Positions 17,693 through 26,634 of a stretch of 64,000 nt of DNA are shown piece by piece. The DNA lies in the NCBI GenBank assembly GCA_942490945.1, contig CALNYZ010000044.1:372001-436000 (forward strand). The letters are read 5' to 3'. Origin of the DNA: CALNYZ01 sp942490945. Its GTDB lineage: Bacteria; Pseudomonadota; Gammaproteobacteria; UBA6429; Thiohalophilaceae. Positions within the stretch are counted from its first letter, which is position 1. Every line of letters starts with the position of its first letter. Made by a program: the position numbers and the translations under genes. Below the pieces are notes generated by a model. The model saw only the letters and a program-made list of their open reading frames with translations, did not search any database and had not been told where the DNA came from.

Positions 17693-18862
17693 CTATATTT
17701 TTGTTATACGTAATGGTGGTTTTGTAAAAATCATTAAAAAATACCTAATGACAGATAATGGTGATTGGTTGCACCAAGCTTGGCCTAAATGTTGATCCTT
17801 CGTTTTTTCCATGATCATATATGGCCGATATCGTAAAATATCACTTAAGGCAAAAGAAAAAAGATAATCCGACAACATGGGATGCCAATACATATTTGTA
17901 TTTGATAATGTTATCCTTGGAACAAATTGCCAACTCTGCTTCCTTCCGACAAAAGGTAAAGGATAACAATATTTTTCAAAATCATTCAAACATTTATCTT
18001 GCACCTGCATCATTGCGTTCACAGTATCACCATTTTCAACATTTACATTACCGCCTTGAAAAATTGTACTTTGAGATGCTGTTTTAGGAGTCAGTTTATA
18101 TGTATTGCACCAATCGCTTCTTATTGTTCCTTTGAAATCTTCAAATTCAACAATACCTGTTATCCAATCATTCATTTCAGTACGAAATATTTCAGCACAT
18201 GTTGTTTCATTGCCGATTAGCTGATTCGAAACCATAACCTCAAACCATGCTTGATCCTCATTTACACGCATCATTGATATAGGGAAAACTATTCTGGGTA
18301 TTATTTGGTATAAATCATAGATTTCACCTGATACATCATGACAATATGGCAAAATATCTTTTAACTTAATTTTTATTGATTCTTCGAAAGGCCATTGATC
18401 AAATTGGCTATTATAAAATAGCGAAAATAAATTATATTTATTATTTCTCCTTGAATATGGTGGATGTATTTCTATCTCAAACTCTAAAATTGAATCTGCT
18501 TCTCTTGATGTGCTAGAAAGGCCGTGATAAGTACCCATTGATTTGACAGAATCAAATGTAAAATCAAATTCATTGTAAACAATCCTTTTATGGATCAAGT
18601 AAGCTTTAACAAAATTCAGGAAGCTATAATAAAAAACTAATCCAGAGCTCCGCCATTCCACACTTACGCCCGAATCAAAATAACTTTTCGCTTGATCGAT
18701 ATATTTTGCAGTATCAAAATGATCAACCCGGCCATCGTCGACATATCGTAACCGTACAAACTCCTCTAAAATTTGTTTATACAGCGAAAAAGCTGTCTCA
18801 CGGTCAGTAGGATCTTTTTTACCTAATGGAAATAATTCAACTGGTGGTAGTGTAGATTCCAT
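17693..18862 (-). CDS. YaaC-like protein
   Basis: 389 residues, soluble. Matches the YaaC pattern in its N-terminal helical part (VFYYSFLNFVKAYLI at ~77-91, then SMGTYHGLS at ~110-118) and near the C-terminus (HPMLSDYLFSFALSDILRY, ~327-345). YaaC relatives have no established function; some occur in accessory or defence-like neighbourhoods. AT-rich, and the last identifiable gene of the accessory stretch before nrdJ. Confidence 0.6.
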   Translation of the reverse strand: MESTLPPVELFPLGKKDPTDRETAFSLYKQILEEFVRLRYVDDGRVDHFDTAKYIDQAKSYFDSGVSVEWRSSGLVFYYSFLNFVKAYLIHKRIVYNEFDFTFDSVKSMGTYHGLSSTSREADSILEFEIEIHPPYSRRNNKYNLFSLFYNSQFDQWPFEESIKIKLKDILPYCHDVSGEIYDLYQIIPRIVFPISMMRVNEDQAWFEVMVSNQLIGNETTCAEIFRTEMNDWITGIVEFEDFKGTIRSDWCNTYKLTPKTASQSTIFQGGNVNVENGDTVNAMMQVQDKCLNDFEKYCYPLPFVGRKQSWQFVPRITLSNTNMYWHPMLSDYLFSFALSDILRYRPYMIMEKTKDQHLGQAWCNQSPLSVIRYFLMIFTKPPLRITKI

Positions 18863-18976
18863 AAATTATAGAACCTTACATATTTCCTATCTGTGAGCTG
18901 CACAAGCTGAGGCGGGATGACAAGGCGCGAATCGTTCGAGCAGCGCAGCGTATGGTTAACACTTATTTACTTCCAG

Positions 18977-18996
18977 ATTCCCGCTTTCGCGGGAAT
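18977..18996. repeat. Short palindrome (ATTCCCGC-TTTC-GCGGGAAT)
   Basis: Perfect 8-bp arms and a four-base loop, 13 bp from the 3' end of the nrdJ partner gene; a REP-like intergenic hairpin. A variant (ATTCCGGG/CCCGGAAT) sits at 19785-19818. Confidence 0.7.
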
Positions 18997-19008
18997 GACG
19001 GGAAGTGG

Positions 19009-19710
19009 TTACCCACACTTACTATCACCACAGTTCAAGCAGGTCATACACCCATCCATCTTGATCACGGCCTTGGTTGAACACTTCGGACAAAGCTGTG
19101 CACTGTCGGGGAAATCAGACGGCGAGTTTTGTTCGGCCTGCTTCAGGCTGCCTTCGAACTGGGCGCGTTTTTCTTCGACCAGTTTTTTCTGGTGTTCGTC
19201 GAGGCCGTCGTCTTTTAACAGGCCGATCATGCGCAGGTGACATTCGATGGCGTCGCCGATTTCGGCCACGATAGAAGGCATGTACTTGCCGCCTTTTTTA
19301 AAGTAACCACCACGCGGGTCGAACACGGAACGCAGTTCGTCGACCAGGAAGGTCACGTCACCACCCTTGCGGAACACGGCAGAGATAATGCGGGTGAGTG
19401 CCACAATCCACTGGAAGTGATCCATGTTTTTGGAGTTAATGAAAATTTCGTACGGGCGGCGCAGCTCGTGCTCGGTACCGGCATTTAACACCACGTCGTT
19501 GATGGTGATGTACAGGGCATGCTCGGTTAACGGTGTTTTCACCTTGTAGGTGGAACCGATAAGCATGTCGGGCCGTTCGATTTTTTCGTGCATGTGAATG
19601 ACATTATCCGCATCCTGCGCGGGTTGTAATGCCGCTTCGGCGGCCTTGTCGTCGGCGTCTTCTTTTGCAACTTCGTAGCCAATGATTGCGCTGTCGATTT
19701 TTATTGCCAT
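19009..19710 (-). CDS. TSCPD-domain/zinc-ribbon partner of class II ribonucleotide reductase (NrdJb type)
   Basis: 233 residues from the ATG at 19710 (MAIKIDSAII, with AGGAGAGG just upstream). The middle carries the TSCPD-type region (IFINSKNMDHFQWIVALTRI, ~89-108, then GGDVTFLVDELRSVFDPRGG). The C-terminus is a zinc ribbon with CPKC and CMTCLNCGDSKC. In Pseudomonas and relatives, class II reductase is split into NrdJa (catalytic) and NrdJb with this C-terminal part; this is that arrangement. It lies 128 bp after nrdJ on the same strand. Confidence 0.85.
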   Translation of the reverse strand: MAIKIDSAIIGYEVAKEDADDKAAEAALQPAQDADNVIHMHEKIERPDMLIGSTYKVKTPLTEHALYITINDVVLNAGTEHELRRPYEIFINSKNMDHFQWIVALTRIISAVFRKGGDVTFLVDELRSVFDPRGGYFKKGGKYMPSIVAEIGDAIECHLRMIGLLKDDGLDEHQKKLVEEKRAQFEGSLKQAEQNSPSDFPDSAQLCPKCSTKAVIKMDGCMTCLNCGDSKCG

Positions 19711-19784
19711 GTTCCTCTCCTGCACCTCGATTTTGTTTGGTGCTTATATATCGTTTCTGTTTTACGTCTTACTGCTTGTATTAG

Positions 19785-19818
19785 ATTCCGGGTCGCGTAC
19801 TTCGCACTTGCCCGGAAT
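19785..19818. repeat. Intergenic hairpin between nrdJ and its partner
   Basis: Arms ATTCCGGG (19785-19792) and CCCGGAAT (19811-19818) with an 18-base loop; related to the palindrome at 18977-18996. No T-run, so partial attenuation or RNA stability is more likely than full termination. Confidence 0.6.
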
Positions 19819-19838
19819 GACGGTTTTCTTACATAACT

Positions 19839-22800
19839 TTACAGACGGCCATAATAGCCCTCTTTCAACGCGTCAAATAAATTTGCCGCGGTGTGCATCT
19901 CACCGTCGTACTCAATCTCTTCATTCCCTTTAACTTCAATCGTTTCGCCGTTTTCAAGTTTAAAACGGTAGGTGGTGTTTTCGAGATCGGATTCTTTCAC
20001 CAGCACGCCCTGGAACGCTTCGGGGTTAAAGCGGAAGGTGGTGCAACCTTTCAAGCCCTGCTCGTAGGCGTAACGATAAATGTCTTTAAACTCGTCGAAC
20101 GGATAATCGGTTGGCACGTTGGCGGTTTTGGAAATGGAGGAGTCGATCCATTTTTGTGACGCAGCCTGGATATCGACATGTTCTTTCGGCGTGATGTCTT
20201 CGGCGGTGATGAAGTATTCCGGCAGTTTGGCATCTGCATCATCGCTGTAGGGCATCGCATTCGGATTGATGAGTTCGCGGTAGGCGAGCAATTCGTACGA
20301 GAACACGTCGACTTTTTCTTTTGACTTTTTGCCTTCACGAATCACGTTACGTGAGTAGTGATGTGCGAACGAGGGCTCGATACCGTTACTGGCATTGTTT
20401 GCCAGTGACAAGGAGATGGTGCCGGTCGGTGCGATGGAGCTGTGGTGCGTAAAGCGCGCGCCCTTTTCACTCAAGGCCTTGACCAGTTCCGGGTCGGCTT
20501 CGGCAACGCGCTGCATGTAACGGCTGTATATCGCATGGAGGATTTTACCTTTGACCTTGTCGCCCACCTTGTAGCCATCGCGTTTCATTTCCGGACGCTG
20601 GCGTAACATGTCGGCGGTCACTTCAAAATCCTGATTCATGATCGGTGCCGGGCCTTTTTCTTCGGCGAGTTCCAGCGCGGTACGCCAGCCGGACATGGCC
20701 AGCTCTTTGCTGACGCGTTCGGTAAAGGCAACGGATTCGGGACTGCCGTATTTCATGCCGAGCATGGTGAGGGTGGAACCCAAACCTAAAAAGCCCATGC
20801 CGTGACGGCGCTTGTTCATGATTTCTTCGCGCTGACCTTCCAGTGGCAGGCCGTTGATTTCCACCACGTTGTCGAGCATACGGGTGAACACACTCACGAC
20901 CTGGTTGAATTCTTCCCAGTCGAAGCTGGCGTCATCAGTAAAAGGTTTTTTCGCAAAGCGCGTCAGGTTTACCGAGCCAAGCAAACAGCTGCCGTAGGGT
21001 GGCAATGGCTGTTCGCCACAATTGTGTGCGTGCAAACCATTGGCATCGAACGTGTTGATACCGGGTACTTGTACATCGTAGACATCTTCCACGCCGTCTG
21101 CTGTCACACGGGTAACGCGCGCAACAAAACGTTCACGATTTAACTGACGTTTGTAGTTAGCCAGTGCAGACTCAAGACGTTGTTGTTTGTCGCTATCGGC
21201 AAAACCGATATGCTGGCTAAACTGATTCAGGTTTTCACCACTGATAACCAGTTCATGTTGTGCCAGTGTCGGGTAAGCTTTGTTGCCGCCTTTACCATCG
21301 GGTAACACGGTGTTTCCGGCATCACGACGGTTCGGATAAATCGTGGACGCCACACCCAGACGTAACAACATGCGTTGTGCCGCTTGCAGACGCAGTAAAT
21401 CAGATTGTGCCAAACGTACACTGACACCTTTTTGCTGGCTTCCCTGTACACTGCCGTCTGCATCGAAAAAGGCGCGCAAAAAGCCACGGTAAAATTCACT
21501 CGAAGCCTGTTCCAGTGCCGGGGTAATTTGTTTGTTGCCGGGTTGCATGCCGAGATCAAAAGCAAAATCACGCAAAGCAACCGATTGCAGACGAAATTCA
21601 TTGCGCCCTTTCACTTCCATCCAGCCATTAAAATCGGCGCGATGCGGCAGGGTTTCTGCACAACGTAAGGCTTCTTGCATGACGGCGTTGATGCCAGCTT
21701 GATGATACGCTTCGCTACCATTTGCCACTGCGGCGGGTTTCCAGACCGACAAGACTGCTTTGTCATTTTTCAGTGTGCCATCGCCCGTTAACAAACCCAG
21801 CAAGTAACCTTGCTCATAGCTGTACTGCCCTTGCCATGAAGCAGCCTGACGATGATCATTCAACAATACACGATCGCCTTCTCGTAGTTTGCCGGCTTCA
21901 CACCATTCGGTTTCTGTAACAGCACGCGTATATTTTGTAACTCGACGAACGCGGTGATCAGCTGTTAAACGTAACTGATAGCCTTCAGCAGTTTGCAGGC
22001 GCATAACCGGCTTGCTGGCTGTTTTGAAAAAACCTTCTGCACCTGATGCATGATCAGCACCATCAATACGCGCATGGAATGGCTGGCCGATCAGCTGTTG
22101 TACCTGACGTGGTCCTTGTGCGGTTTGCACCCAGGTGTCCGCCGTAACACACGGGTTGGTGGCGCGCACGGTTTCGCAAAACCAGTTGTTGTTCATTTCG
22201 TTCACTTTATCGATGAGAATAAAACCCGGCTCGGCAAAGTCGTAGGTGGAGGCCATGATCACGTCCCACAGGCGACGCGCACGAATGCTTTTGTAAACCT
22301 TACAGGCCACCAGCCCGTCGTCGTTGGTGACATACTCGTCGTGCACCGGCCAGTCGCGCCAGATAACTTGTTCGGGATTGTTGAGGTCGAGTTTGACGCC
22401 GTTGATCTCCTCCACGGCTTCGGTTTGCGTAATCGGAAAGGCGAGTTTCCATTGTTGGTCCCCTTGTACAGCTTGCATGAATTCGTCAGTAATGAGTAAA
22501 GACAGATTGAACTGGCGCAAACGGCCGCTTTCACGCTTGGCGCGAATAAATTCCATAACGTCGGGATGGCCCACATCGAAGGTCGCCATTTGCGCACCGC
22601 GCCGGCCACCGGCCGAGGATACGGTGAAACACATCTTGTCGTAGATATCCATGAACGACAGCGGCCCGGAGGTATAGGCACCGGCGCCGGAAACATACGC
22701 GCCCTTCGGCCGCAGGGTCGAAAATTCATAGCCGATACCGCAACCGGCTTTTAATGTGAGGCCGGCTTCACGTACTTTGTTCAGGATGTCGGTCATGGAA

Positions 22801-23159
22801 TCGCGAATGGTGCCCGAGACAGTACAGTTAATGGTCGAGGTTGCCGGTTTGTGCTCGTTGGCACCGGCATTGGAGGTAATGCGGCCGGCAGGAATGGCGC
22901 CGTGGCGCAGTGCCCAGAGAAACTGTTTTTCCCAGTGTTCCTGTTTGTCCTTGGTTTCGACTTCGGCCAATGCCCTGGCGACACGCTGGTAGGTGCCGTC
23001 CATGTCTTTATCAATAATGCCGCCATCCTTGCTTTTTAACCGGTATTTTTTATCCCAGATATCCTGTGATGCGGGTTGAAAAGGGATTTCTTTATCTGTG
23101 CGCTTGTTATCGGTCTTGCCCGATTTGGCGCCGACGGTGTGCAAAGTGACGTTACTCAT
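19839..23159 (-). CDS. nrdJ: Adenosylcobalamin-dependent ribonucleotide reductase, intein-containing
   Basis: 1106 residues, of which 337-713 are an intein; the spliced protein is 729 residues, normal for NrdJa. It reduces ribonucleotides to deoxyribonucleotides with AdoCbl as the radical source. Visible family signs: SGTIRDSM after the first active-site cysteine (STINCTVSG), LKAGCGIGYEFS, and the split active-site motif NP/CGEQPLPPYGSC interrupted by the intein. AGGAGG lies eleven bases before the ATG. Upstream (23160-23668) are candidate NrdR and DnaA boxes. Activity requires splicing and a cobalamin supply; I found no cobalamin riboswitch. Confidence 0.95.
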   Translation of the reverse strand: MSNVTLHTVGAKSGKTDNKRTDKEIPFQPASQDIWDKKYRLKSKDGGIIDKDMDGTYQRVARALAEVETKDKQEHWEKQFLWALRHGAIPAGRITSNAGANEHKPATSTINCTVSGTIRDSMTDILNKVREAGLTLKAGCGIGYEFSTLRPKGAYVSGAGAYTSGPLSFMDIYDKMCFTVSSAGGRRGAQMATFDVGHPDVMEFIRAKRESGRLRQFNLSLLITDEFMQAVQGDQQWKLAFPITQTEAVEEINGVKLDLNNPEQVIWRDWPVHDEYVTNDDGLVACKVYKSIRARRLWDVIMASTYDFAEPGFILIDKVNEMNNNWFCETVRATNPCVTADTWVQTAQGPRQVQQLIGQPFHARIDGADHASGAEGFFKTASKPVMRLQTAEGYQLRLTADHRVRRVTKYTRAVTETEWCEAGKLREGDRVLLNDHRQAASWQGQYSYEQGYLLGLLTGDGTLKNDKAVLSVWKPAAVANGSEAYHQAGINAVMQEALRCAETLPHRADFNGWMEVKGRNEFRLQSVALRDFAFDLGMQPGNKQITPALEQASSEFYRGFLRAFFDADGSVQGSQQKGVSVRLAQSDLLRLQAAQRMLLRLGVASTIYPNRRDAGNTVLPDGKGGNKAYPTLAQHELVISGENLNQFSQHIGFADSDKQQRLESALANYKRQLNRERFVARVTRVTADGVEDVYDVQVPGINTFDANGLHAHNCGEQPLPPYGSCLLGSVNLTRFAKKPFTDDASFDWEEFNQVVSVFTRMLDNVVEINGLPLEGQREEIMNKRRHGMGFLGLGSTLTMLGMKYGSPESVAFTERVSKELAMSGWRTALELAEEKGPAPIMNQDFEVTADMLRQRPEMKRDGYKVGDKVKGKILHAIYSRYMQRVAEADPELVKALSEKGARFTHHSSIAPTGTISLSLANNASNGIEPSFAHHYSRNVIREGKKSKEKVDVFSYELLAYRELINPNAMPYSDDADAKLPEYFITAEDITPKEHVDIQAASQKWIDSSISKTANVPTDYPFDEFKDIYRYAYEQGLKGCTTFRFNPEAFQGVLVKESDLENTTYRFKLENGETIEVKGNEEIEYDGEMHTAANLFDALKEGYYGRL
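21021..22151 (-). other. Intein with LAGLIDADG homing endonuclease inside nrdJ
   Basis: 377 residues, from the cysteine after ATNP to the asparagine before CGEQ. Block A starts CVTADTWV; block B has TADH (intein residues 63-66). Two LAGLIDADG motifs follow, GYLLGLLTGDG (~115-125) and FLRAFFDADG (~224-233). Block F/G is VYDVQVPGINTFDANGLHAHN with the terminal His-Asn, followed by Cys+1. All splicing residues are present, so it should be active. It occupies the catalytic NPCGEQ site, a common insertion point in ribonucleotide reductases. Confidence 0.95.
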
Positions 23160-23311
23160 TTTTTATTATTCCTCCTGAATTCCCTTGCGGGACCCTGCGA
23201 ATGCGATAATTATGGTCGAAGCGATGTAAATAACTTAAATTCTTGATTTTAAAAGCAGATTTACGCGATTGCGGGGGAACAACCTGGCAGTGATACTGCT
23301 TTGTAACAAAA

Positions 23312-23327
23312 CCACAACATATTGTGG
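23312..23327 (-). promoter_or_regulatory. Candidate NrdR box 1
   Basis: CCACAACATATTGTGG, 6-bp inverted arms; about 13 of 16 positions fit the NrdR consensus from memory. It lies 153 bp before the nrdJ start. Confidence 0.5.
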
Positions 23328-23453
23328 ATGACATGAAGCTTAGGCGCTTAGTCAGGTATCTGTCAAGATTAGAATTCACCTTAATAGTATAGTGCTATGT
23401 TGTTGTATTACAAGTGTTTGTATACTGTGTGATCATATAAATTTGAAGAAAAC

Positions 23454-23474
23454 TTATCCCCAGTCTTATCAACA
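23454..23474. promoter_or_regulatory. Pair of candidate DnaA boxes
   Basis: TTATCCCCA (23454-23462) and TTATCAACA (23466-23474), each one base from the TTATCCACA consensus and three bases apart. DnaA regulates class I nrd genes in some gammaproteobacteria; here they would sit between nrdJ and the Hsp20 gene. Confidence 0.4.
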
Positions 23475-23488
23475 GGCTATGCACAGCA

Positions 23489-23504
23489 TTACTATATATT
23501 GTGT
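23489..23504 (+). promoter_or_regulatory. Candidate NrdR box 2
   Basis: TTACTATATATTGTGT; about 14 of 16 positions fit the NrdR consensus. A weaker match is at 23415-23430. Boxes are farther apart than the usual two to three helical turns. Confidence 0.45.
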
Positions 23505-23595
23505 TTCTAATATTAAATGGCACGAACTATGCTACATGGTGGAAAACTATTTATTTTCAAGTCTTTGATTTCGATCAAAAAATTCCTATTCAGTG

Positions 23596-23623
23596 CTTGA
23601 AGACAAAAACTTCGTTCACATAT
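23596..23623 (+). promoter_or_regulatory. Candidate sigma32 promoter of the hsp20 genes
   Basis: CTTGAAG, 14 bases, CACATAT: near-consensus heat-shock (-35 CTTGAAA, -10 CCCATNT) spacing and sequence, 45 bp before the first Hsp20 start. Confidence 0.65.
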
Positions 23624-23668
23624 TGCAAACAGATGTGATGAAACTTAACCGAATTTAGGAGGCACAAC

Positions 23669-24103
23669 ATGTCACTGGTACGTTATCAACCCTGGAACAC
23701 TGTGGACCAATTCCGTCGTGAAATGGACCGATTTTTTAACCAACGCAGCGAAAACGACAGCAATGTCGTCAGCAGCGACTGGCTGCCGGCCGTCGATATT
23801 AAGGAAACCGAAAATGCCTATGAACTGCACGCAGATTTACCGGGCATTGAGCCGGAAAACATTGATGTACATGCTGAAAACGGCGTCCTGACCATCAAGG
23901 GCGAACGCAACAGCGAGAAAAAAGACGAGACAGCTGACTACAAGCGCGTGGAACGCAGCTATGGCAGTTTTTATCGGCGCTTTACCCTGCCGGAAACGGC
24001 TGATGCTGACAAGATTGAAGCCAAGTGCAAACACGGCGTGCTGGAAATAGTGATTCCAAAACAAGCCAAGGCACAACCGCGCAAAATCACTGTACAGCAA
24101 TAA
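23669..24103 (+). CDS. Small heat-shock protein, Hsp20 family
   Basis: 144 residues. Alpha-crystallin domain at ~38-130 (starts WLPAVDIKETENAYELHADL, ends with GVLEIVIPK); the C-terminal IxI-like motif is KITVQ. ATP-independent holdase that keeps unfolded proteins soluble. GGAGG ribosome site; sigma32-like promoter upstream at 23596-23623. Followed by a second, more divergent Hsp20 and by a Do-type protease, a stress-response group. Confidence 0.93.
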   Translation: MSLVRYQPWNTVDQFRREMDRFFNQRSENDSNVVSSDWLPAVDIKETENAYELHADLPGIEPENIDVHAENGVLTIKGERNSEKKDETADYKRVERSYGSFYRRFTLPETADADKIEAKCKHGVLEIVIPKQAKAQPRKITVQQ

Positions 24104-24233
24104 CCGCTGGCTGACGTACCTGATGGTTTGCAGTGGGCCTGTATCAAACACAGCGCCCACTGCAACGCCAGCTGTAACACGCATTCTCTGCCCGCTGTTG
24201 ATGTGATGAGTTAACGAATACAAAGGAGGCAAC

Positions 24234-24731
24234 ATGACATCACTGACAGATATTAAGGAAGGCTTAAGCGACGTTTGGGAAAATATCGCTTCAGGCTGGA
24301 CCGATTTACGTGATCGCGCCGCCGGTGCCATCACACGTTTTAACCCGGTACATAAAACCGATGAAACCGCGCAACAACGTTCACTTTACAATCATACTTC
24401 ACGCTGGGGTGTGCTGGCAGCTGAAGTGGCCGAAACCACTGACAAGATAATCGTCAGTATAGAAGCACCCGGTATGAACGCAGATGATTTTGATCTGGCG
24501 GTTATCGACAATGATTTGTTAGTTCGTGGCGAAAAACAGTTTAACAGCGAGTATGAACATGATCGCTACCATATAATGGAATGTGCCTACGGTCGTTTCG
24601 AACGCATCATTCCCTTGCCGGCAAGCATTGAAGATGACAAGACTACGGCAAAATACAAACGCGGCGTCCTGACGGTGACGCTGAAAAAAGCAAAAACGGC
24701 GCAGGCGCGCAAAATTGTTATTAAAAGCTGA
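24234..24731 (+). CDS. Second Hsp20-family protein, divergent
   Basis: 165 residues. A 50-residue N-terminal helical arm (SLTDIKEGLSDVWENIASGW) precedes the alpha-crystallin domain (~60-160; GVLTVTLKK near the end). AAGGAGG lies six bases before the ATG. It may be cotranscribed with the first Hsp20 130 bp upstream, as heterologous small heat-shock proteins often co-assemble. Confidence 0.9.
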   Translation: MTSLTDIKEGLSDVWENIASGWTDLRDRAAGAITRFNPVHKTDETAQQRSLYNHTSRWGVLAAEVAETTDKIIVSIEAPGMNADDFDLAVIDNDLLVRGEKQFNSEYEHDRYHIMECAYGRFERIIPLPASIEDDKTTAKYKRGVLTVTLKKAKTAQARKIVIKS

Positions 24732-24836
24732 CCGCGTCGACACAACGACTTGATAACAACGTGAAACTTTTCCCCGCACACACACTCTACAGTGTGTGCG
24801 TAATTTTTCTTTCTGATCATTAACGGAGTGCAGTGG

Positions 24837-26231
24837 ATGACACTACAGAATAACCTGTTCAAAACTATTTCTTTTTACCTGTTATCATTTTTTATTCTGG
24901 CCGCTGCTGCATTCAATACTGCACGCGCCGCCCTGCCGGCACTGGACTCACAAGGCCTGGCTATACCAACACTGGCGCCGATGCTGAAAAGAGCCACGCC
25001 CGCTGTCGTCAATGTCTACACCACCAGCAAGGTGCGCATACAGGAAAACCCTTTATTTAATGATCCATTCTTTCGTCGCTTTTTTGAACTACCCGACCAG
25101 CCGCGTGAACGCACCACGCAAAGTCTCGGCTCGGGTGTGATCGTTGATGCGACAAAAGGTTATATCGTTACCAACAATCACGTCATCGGCAATGCAGACG
25201 AAATACGCGTGACATTGCATAACGGTGAATCCCTCGATGCCAAACTGATTGGCAGTGATCCGGCAACCGACGTTGCGATCATCCAGGTGAAGGCCAAGAG
25301 TCTGACGCCGATTCCACTCGGCGACTCCGACAAGGTGCAGGTGGGTGACTTTGCTGTCGCGATTGGTAATCCTTTCGGGCTGCAACAAACCGTAACGTCA
25401 GGCATTATCAGCGCGATTGGCCGCAGTGGTCTGGGCATTGAAGGTTATGAAGATTTTATTCAGACCGATGCATCCATCAACCCGGGTAACTCCGGCGGTG
25501 CGCTGATTAATTTGCGTGGCGAACTGATTGGTATTAATACCGCGATATTTTCCAAAAGCGGCGGTAACATCGGGATTGGTTTTGCTATCCCGATTAATAT
25601 GGTGAGCAGTGTCATGCAACAGCTCATCGAACATGGTGAGGTGAAGCGTGGTCAACTGGGTGCACAGGCACAGGACCTGTCACCGGAACTGGCAAAAGCT
25701 TTCGGTATTCAAAAATACAAAAAGGGCGCGGTGATCACCGCGATTGACAAAGGCTCGGCAGCGGATAAAGCCGGCCTCAAAGCCGGTGACATCGTGCTTT
25801 CCATTAATGACAAGAAAGTTCGTGATGCTGGCACCTTGCGCAACGCGATCGGCCTGCTGCGTATTGGCGAGAAAGTAAAAATGGAAGTGATACGCGACGG
25901 CAAGACAAAAACGTTTAGCGCCATCGTGTCCAAACAAGTTTCCAAAACCGAGCAAGGCAAGGGAGTACACAAGCACCTGACCGGTGCCAAGCTGACCGAT
26001 ATCAAGGAAGGCTCACCCTTGTATGGCAAGATCGAAGGCGTACTGGTCGCAGACGTGGAACGTGGCAGTCCCGCTGCCCGGGCCGGGATTCGTAAGGGTG
26101 ACGTCATTACTTCGGTGAATCGCAAGGATGTGAAAAACCTGCACGACATGGAAAAAGCCATCGGCAAGCGTCAGTCACTGCTGTTGAATATACGCCGTGG
26201 TAATGCCTCACTGTTTCTCTACCTGCAATAA
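24837..26231 (+). CDS. degQ: Do-type periplasmic serine protease (DegP/DegQ/MucD group)
   Basis: 464 residues from the ATG at 24837 (GGAG eight bases upstream). Signal peptide 1-31. Catalytic triad H115 (TNNHVIG), D145 (ATDVAI) and S219 (NPGNSGGAL), all present. Two PDZ domains follow (~265-355 and ~375-460). Degrades or refolds damaged envelope proteins. A 90-105 bp gap and the chaperones upstream suggest a joint envelope/cytoplasm stress unit. The subgroup (DegQ against MucD) is not settled by sequence. Confidence 0.9.
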   Translation: MTLQNNLFKTISFYLLSFFILAAAAFNTARAALPALDSQGLAIPTLAPMLKRATPAVVNVYTTSKVRIQENPLFNDPFFRRFFELPDQPRERTTQSLGSGVIVDATKGYIVTNNHVIGNADEIRVTLHNGESLDAKLIGSDPATDVAIIQVKAKSLTPIPLGDSDKVQVGDFAVAIGNPFGLQQTVTSGIISAIGRSGLGIEGYEDFIQTDASINPGNSGGALINLRGELIGINTAIFSKSGGNIGIGFAIPINMVSSVMQQLIEHGEVKRGQLGAQAQDLSPELAKAFGIQKYKKGAVITAIDKGSAADKAGLKAGDIVLSINDKKVRDAGTLRNAIGLLRIGEKVKMEVIRDGKTKTFSAIVSKQVSKTEQGKGVHKHLTGAKLTDIKEGSPLYGKIEGVLVADVERGSPAARAGIRKGDVITSVNRKDVKNLHDMEKAIGKRQSLLLNIRRGNASLFLYLQ

Positions 26232-26247
26232 ATCATGATCTAACCGG

Positions 26248-26278
26248 CTGCCTCCCCGTGCAGATTAGGGGGAGGCAG
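26248..26278. terminator. Strong hairpin after the Do protease gene
   Basis: 10-bp perfect stem (CTGCCTCCCC with GGGGAGGCAG) and an 11-base loop, 17 bp after the stop. No T-run, so it may act with Rho or stabilise the mRNA. Confidence 0.5.
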
Positions 26279-26562
26279 AACCCGGATTGTCACCCGGACA
26301 TATATATAGTATGTCGCTGAAGTCATCACACCACCCGTCAAATGCCAGCACTTTCCCCCGTCTGTGTACAATTACTGGCCAATTTCTGTATTAAATTTTT
26401 ATGACATTATGGCGTAAATACCTGTGTGACCAGCTGTTTCAGACACATCACCGCGCCAATTCACTATATTTCCCTTATTTATCAGTATGTTAATAGTAGT
26501 AAGTACTTACTTTTAATGCATAGATTGTGTCTCATCTATATAGAAGAATTTTTGGCTAGCCC

Positions 26563-26591
26563 TTGACTATGCTAATGGCTGCCATTATATT
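26563..26591 (+). promoter_or_regulatory. Sigma70-type promoter
   Basis: TTGACT, 17-base spacer, TATATT: one mismatch in each hexamer at the ideal spacing. It precedes the SOR-like gene by 43 bp. Confidence 0.7.
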
Positions 26592-26634
26592 AGTTATTAA
26601 TGAATTACTTATATTTATCCCTTGGAGGTGTTGT

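Noticed and set aside
18977..19818. Miniature inverted-repeat transposons around nrdJ
   Set aside because: The two hairpins are short, differ from each other and lack target duplications; REP-like palindromes explain them better.
23454..23474. Chromosomal replication origin, because of paired DnaA-like boxes and a nearby AT-rich stretch
   Set aside because: Only two boxes, no dnaA, dnaN, gidA or similar genes beside them; a regulatory role for nrdJ is simpler.
23160..23668. Cobalamin riboswitch upstream of the AdoCbl-dependent nrdJ
   Set aside because: I looked for the conserved B12-box type core on the minus strand and found nothing like it; the region has operator-like boxes instead.
26248..26278. 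Canonical Rho-independent terminator after the Do protease
   Set aside because: The stem is strong but no T-run follows on the plus strand, so it is listed only as a hairpin of uncertain role.
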